Assembly: GCA_013115125.1 (NCBI GenBank)
Contig: JABANN010000013.1
Location: 62,001-126,000 of the forward strand
Origin: Perkinsus olseni
Lineage: Eukaryota > Perkinsozoa > Perkinsida
Direction of reading: 5' to 3'
DNA: 64,000 nt
In this document: positions 59,299 to 64,000 of the stretch, piece by piece
How the letters are laid out: each line of letters opens with the position of its first letter
How positions within the stretch are numbered: position 1 is the stretch's first letter
Program-made: the position numbers and the translations under genes
Notes under the pieces: model-generated
Seen by the model: only the letters and a program-made list of their open reading frames with translations
The model's database searches: none
What the model was told of the DNA's origin: nothing

Positions 59299-59697
59299 GC
59301 ATTCCGCTGCGTCACCATCGTCGTTCAATGTTTCAACTGCCTTGTGTGTCGGGTTGACACAGTCCCCATTAATGTGGGTTACAGCAGAGGATTGAGGGTC
59401 CACAATTGTCGATGAGGGTCTCTGCTGTCCAACGGCATCAGGTAGAGTTAAGAGCGACTAGCCAGAGTCAGCTACCAGTGTGAGGAAGGCAGGGCTGTCC
59501 GCTTGGCTCCAGGGTGCAGCGTCAAGTGGCGGGAGTACTCGTCGTGCCTCTCTTGCCGTAAAATTCCGTGCGCGGTAGGAATGAATCTTGGACTGTTCGC
59601 GTGGGTATACTATGCGATCCCATCTATATTGAGGAACATCGCAGCGGTTCTTATGTCGAGATAGTGGTAGTTAGAAAGTGATCCTAACCCTCCTCGG
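59299..59697. other. Intergenic, nothing recognised
   Basis: Spacer between SRP68 and the small membrane-protein gene on the same strand. Confidence 0.45.
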
Positions 59698-60167
59698 ATG
59701 TTCCGCAGAGTCTTCGTGAGGATGTGCGCGGCAGGTAAAGGCGCGGCTGGCGAGAACCCATGGATGAAAAACAATGGTAAGTGGCGAGCCCACTGACCGT
59801 CGATTCGCGGAGTTGTCTGATGGCAGTGCCCTTCATCGTCGGCGGGGTGGTGATTGTTGCTTGCGGCCTCATTTACACAGAGAGAAACATTCCGCATGCT
59901 GGATCCATCCTGGGCAAGGTCAGCGGCTGAGCACCAGCAGCAGCTGGTTGAATGGGCTTAGCCCGTATTACACTTACATCATGAGTCTTTTGATTTTATT
60001 CTTTACCAGTATCCCAGAGTCTTGATGCGATTCACTCCCCAGCTGTCCTGTCTCGAGTTGTTAAGTACACATTGGTCGACCAGGTTGTTGATGATGTCGA
60101 TCGATCATGGAGTCTTCCCGGCGGCAGTCAGTCCAGTCGTTGGGTTGAGCCTTTCGTCGGAACGTAG
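59698..60167 (+). CDS. Small predicted mitochondrial membrane protein
   Basis: Three exons give a protein of about 110 residues: MFRRVFVRMCAAGKGAAGEN and PWMKNN, then VPFIVGGVVIVACGLIYTER with NIPHAGSILGK, then SLDAIHSPAVLSRVVKYTLV and DQVVDDVDRSWSLPGGSQSS, ending WVEPFVGT. Both junctions (donor GTAAGT near 59776, acceptor GGCAG near 59824; donor GTCAGC, acceptor ATCCCAG near 60018) keep the frame. The Arg-rich start without acidic residues looks like a mitochondrial presequence, and one hydrophobic segment predicts a membrane anchor. It could be a small inner-membrane assembly factor. No family was recognised. Confidence 0.5.
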
Positions 60168-63100
60168 CTCAGCTAGCGGCTCTGTGGATGACGCGGCGGA
60201 GGGAAGTGGAAAGCGGGAGGCGCGGAAGAGAGGGGCGCGGCGACGACGGAATGCTGGAGGGAAGAGGTCGACCAATGACGTCCGATGTTACGTGTGCCGA
60301 ATGGTAGTGACTGATGACCGAAGGCGCCCCTACGCTGCGGTCTTGCTGAGTCAATGTTTTCGCACGGATGTGTGCATTGCATCATCACGCAGTTTTGCGA
60401 TGGTCTCCCAAGTCCTAGCTGGAGCTCCTCCCCTCAGGGAGGCCTCCTCATCCTGTGTGATTCCTGCTCTGCGTCCTACCACCCGGGCTGCATCGGCCTC
60501 GATAAGGAGATCGCGGAGTCTATGAAGGATGGCTGGAGATGTCCAGTGAGCGGGTGGCGCGAATGCACTCACGTTGTTGTCGTTTCGAAAGCAGCCGAGA
60601 GTAGTCCAGCCCGAGAACTTTCGGACAGATCTGTGCCGTCGGGGATGATGCCGAGGATCGAGAGGCTCGCCTGGTGAGGATACTGCGACGGCAGACTCCG
60701 GTGAAGAAACTGTGGACGGCACGTTCCCCTATGCAGCCCTTCTGTCTGGAGAAGTACCTCACTGATCTCGTACTCAGGTGAGTGGCGGACACGCCAGCGA
60801 CAGGAGGGGATTGCTTCCTATCAGATCCGAGGAGCCGATACCGACATCCCCAGAGGCCACCGTCGGCGGCCTCGAGACCTACCCGCTGGTGAAGGCAGCA
60901 AGAGCCCGGGCATTCGAGAACGGCCTCGCGTAATCACTTTTAGGTGGGGTCTTAGGGACTGTTTGTTCTGCAGTTACGTCTCCAAGCGGTTTCTAGACGG
61001 TGGAGTGAGACGCCGTGTAGCAGACTGCGAGAGAAGTAAGGCGCCTAAGGCCGCACACCTCTTGACCGCTTGAGCTGGTGGCTTTCAGGCGACTTTGTTG
61101 AGTATGCCACGGACCTGGCCTACCTGTGTACCAATATTTGTACATACTCCTCGGCCATGACCGATGGCCTCGAACGATTGGGGAAACAGCTGTTAAGGAG
61201 ATGGAATGAGGTGATGCCCCGGGACCCCTTCATTAATGCATGCTCGGCGTTCGATCACCATTGTGGTGCCAGGCAGGAGCCTTCTGTCACTCCTCTGTTG
61301 TTTCAGATGGCCGAAGAGGAAATTAAAGCCATATCAGTGGACCCGCACTTCGTCATGAGCTTTGCCGAAGGAGTGCTTGCGTGCAAGCGTTTGGGGATGT
61401 CGGTCGAACTCAGTACTCTGGATACCACTTGGGAGATGCTTTCGCAGGTACGACGATCCAGCCGAAGGGCTCTCGCTGGAGCGTGACATTGCCAGATTGA
61501 AAGAGGCCTCGGAGGAGGTGTGCTTCCTCTTGACAAGAGGCTGAGAACATGAGGCTCTTGTTCTCAGCTTGACGTTACCGTCGTTCTCAGGCCGACGTAG
61601 CCTCACTAGTGTGCGCTGGGAAGTTCTCGTCTGTGGCGACCGGCCCTGTCGCCCCTCTTGACGAAGGTGATGTTTCTACTCTATTAACCCCGCAGCGTGA
61701 GCATTCTCAGGCGCGTATCCGCCCCTGTGTAGCAATTGTGGTGAGGACCTCGGAGCCAGCAGAGTCATTCGATGGAAGCTCGGGCGCTGCCTCAGATGCC
61801 ACTGGCCGGTTACGAGAACCGTACCGTAAGTTCCTTGCCGGTAAGGTAGTCTTGAAGGACCCCTCAGTTACGGCGACCTAGTCGAGTCGTTGGTATGGCC
61901 TTCGTTATACGCGGAGATAGGCGTGCCGTTCGCGGCCGACATGGAAGTCGTAACCGATGTCTTGAGGGTGATTCGACGCTTGAGGCCGTACCGGACTCCT
62001 CAAGATATTGGTGGGCTAATACTTGAAGTCCTGTCTTTGCTGGACTAGTTGGTCACTATACAAACGAATAGATTTATCCAGGCATTCTCGGGAGAACCCT
62101 GTCGTCTCTTGCTCTGCGCCGCCTTGTTGTTCTTCGTCGAGATCCCAGTGTGCTCTTATTCCTCAGGCCTCAATGCTTGGAAGCTGCAGGCCTACTTGAT
62201 CACGCATGTGTTGTACGTGCTGTCCGAGTGGGGAGCGCGGCCGTTGTCTCCTACTACGTTACATTACGAATATGATTTTATTAGTGAAGCTTTGACCTTG
62301 TGGGGGCCTCCTGGTCGTGGAACTTGACGGTTGACCCTCTTTCCGCTCAGATGCATGGGCTCGATCGACGACCCTGAGCTGTGTGGAGAGGTAGTGCAGT
62401 GTCTGCGGATCTTCGACGCAGGGAGTAAGGCGTGCAGTCCTCGTACAGGACACCACGGTTGCACCATCACTGTCTCCAGGTGAAGGCGAAGACGCCTCCT
62501 TTTCTCGTCGAATCTCTGCTGGCACATGTTACCTCTTATCTCGAGAGTCACCCGCTGAGCCGGGTGGGCTAGATGACATCACCCGGCAGGTTTTTCTGAT
62601 GGTTGGCTTGTGCAGGTCGATGGTCCCGAGGGGACAACTCCGATATCTATGCCGACTACCATACTACTATGTGCGTATTGGTCGGCCTTGTGGAACCAGA
62701 TTTCACTCGGCATCAAGGTGGCTCGGGGTGCGAGAAGCATTCAGCCAGAGTGCAGGAATGGCTCACGTTCATGGAAGATGAAGAGCCGTGTCCCTATGAC
62801 CAGACGTAAGTACTTAGCGATTAACAATTCATTGCCTAGCTAGTGCCCAATGGGTATCAACCCAAGGGTTTTCATACGCAACACTCAGTGCGCAAGGGCG
62901 TTGAGGTGTCCGTGTTTCATTGGCGCTGCAACATGGAGTTGGCTCGTAGCGAGTACAAATCGATCGATTCTTCTTTGGTTGGTGATGCAGCCGCGGAGGA
63001 GTACTTCACTGCTTGACAGATTCGAAATTATCGCTAGTACCACGGAACCGCCGCGAGCGAAGAACAGTCGACCCGGGTTGAAGCGGAAGCTCAGCAATGG

Positions 63101-63706
63101 GGTCTTGGACGAATATAATATTTTAGAGTACACTAAGATTGCAACTGAGAGAAGGAAGGCCTTGGCCCTGGCTGAAGTGAAAAAACAACGCAGCGATGCA
63201 GGTGAGGCTTTCACGGTGACTGTGGGTAGTAGGCAAGTAGCGGCGAGGCGTGGGTGCGTCAGGTTCCCAGACCGTCGAGCCTGTGAAAGAGGAGAAATTA
63301 GTTTCTCATCGGAGTGAAGAGTTCACGTCGTTTGATGCGGACAACGTAGAGTCCACAGTGCCACCAGGTGAGACAAGGAATTCGCAAATGCCGGGTCAAA
63401 TGGCCGCTTATACTCAGCTACATCAGTACGTAGAAAGAATGGCCCCGTGCTCTGCGCCATCTGTGGATGCTCGTTCTCCCGCCTGTGTGAAGCGATACGA
63501 GTAAGTGAAGGACAGTATTCTGAGGAAACTTCGTTAAGAGTCGTTGCAGTGTCATCTTGTTCTGCTATATCCTGGTTCAGTGCGTTCGATGTCGACTGGC
63601 TGTCCACCGGGAGTGCTTGCCGCGGTCACAGCAAGGATCCGTCAAGAAGACCAAGTGGGTCGGGCAGCGCTCAGCAAGCATTCATTCACGGCTGCCCCGG
63701 GCATGA
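60168..63706 (+). CDS. PHD-finger protein, large multi-exon (one or two genes)
   Basis: A series of plausible exons on the plus strand. The start is not fixed: the first in-frame ATGs (60091, 60094) overlap the previous gene. Basic start (REARKRGARRRRNAGGKRST), then a PHD-type zinc finger: DVRCYVC, CVHCIITQFCDGG, LLILCDSCSASYHPGCIGLD and DGWRCP, with short introns between. Helical stretches follow (FVEYATDLAYLCTNICTYSS, LVWPSLYAEIGVPFAADMEV, MGSIDDPELCGEVVQCLRIF, PPFLVESLLAHVTSYLESHP). A second zinc-finger half near the end (VLCAICGCSFSRLC, CVRCRLAVHRECLPRSQ) and a basic end stop at TGA 63704-63706. PHD fingers read histone tails, so a chromatin role is likely. I cannot exclude two adjacent genes splitting near 62 kb. 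Confidence 0.45.
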
Positions 63707-64000
63707 CTAAGATTGGTGGTGGGAAAATGATCATCCTCCTTGTGTGATCACCTTGTTGCCTCCCGTTGTTAAACTCGGGACTAGAGGATGAAGCCCTTAT
63801 AATACTGACAAATAACAGTGATGGTGGTTGCCTGGCCTGCATCCTAGCCTTATAGTACCGATTTGGCACACGGGACAAGTGCAAATATGATTTTATCAAG
63901 GAAAATGTGAGACAGCAAGATCTTCATCATCACTCTCGATCATTCGCACCTTGTTTGCAATCTGTTGGTGTCGATTCGGGAGTCCCGAGAGGCCCACACG
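63707..64000. other. Window end, nothing recognised
   Basis: 3' flank of the PHD-finger gene. Only short frames are present. Confidence 0.4.

Overview
The window is nuclear DNA of a unicellular eukaryote, most likely a Perkinsus-type alveolate. That is an inference; no species is proven. The evidence is many introns of only about 45-65 nt with GT..AG ends, long same-strand runs of genes separated by tens to a few hundred bases, and a mixed protist gene set: kinesin-13, a PARP1-like enzyme, UDP-sugar pyrophosphorylase, a plant-type DUF8003 glycine-rich membrane protein, TRAP1, ribonucleotide reductase R2 and SRP68. Exon boundaries below were spliced by eye and are approximate unless stated.

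Layout. 0.5-3.3 kb: two minus-strand members (A, B) of an unrecognised secreted protein family. 3.6-4.7 kb: weak minus-strand coding. 4.8-18.9 kb: a plus-strand run of an EF-hand protein, a single-pass membrane protein (preceded by a 117-bp tandem repeat with a 92-N gap), kinesin-13 with a tRNA-Glu gene inside one intron, DJ-1, TANGO2 and three consecutive two-YccF-domain membrane proteins. 19.0-30.4 kb: a cluster of further members of the secreted family (C, D, E, F, G) on the plus strand. C and D lie in a roughly 2.4-kb tandem segmental duplication, several copies are frameshifted, and a 587-bp hAT-type non-autonomous transposon sits between F and G. 30.9-43.9 kb: five tightly packed minus-strand genes (PARP1-like, DUF8003, calmodulin-like, ankyrin, leucine-rich repeat). 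44.6-47.1 kb: UDP-sugar pyrophosphorylase, plus strand. 47.5-55.7 kb: minus strand, two tandem intronless apolipoprotein N-acyltransferase-like genes, TRAP1 and R2. 56-63.7 kb: plus strand, SRP68, a small predicted mitochondrial membrane protein and a PHD-finger protein.

The most unusual content is the secreted family. Each copy has a signal peptide, a roughly 120-residue Cys-containing domain opening with FPPPGLYxN, a basic disordered linker, a short DILATAV/AGIT motif and an acidic C-terminal motif (DLLxLFEDP). Nine domain copies or remnants, in intact, fused, truncated and frameshifted states, show rapid birth-and-death evolution. I recognise no known family and claim no function; a secreted, lineage-specific role is inference.

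The remaining genes are housekeeping and do not form one pathway. The co-oriented packing (down to about 20 nt between a stop and the next ATG) would fit operon-like transcription with spliced-leader trans-splicing as known in Perkinsus and dinoflagellates, but I did not find a spliced-leader gene here.
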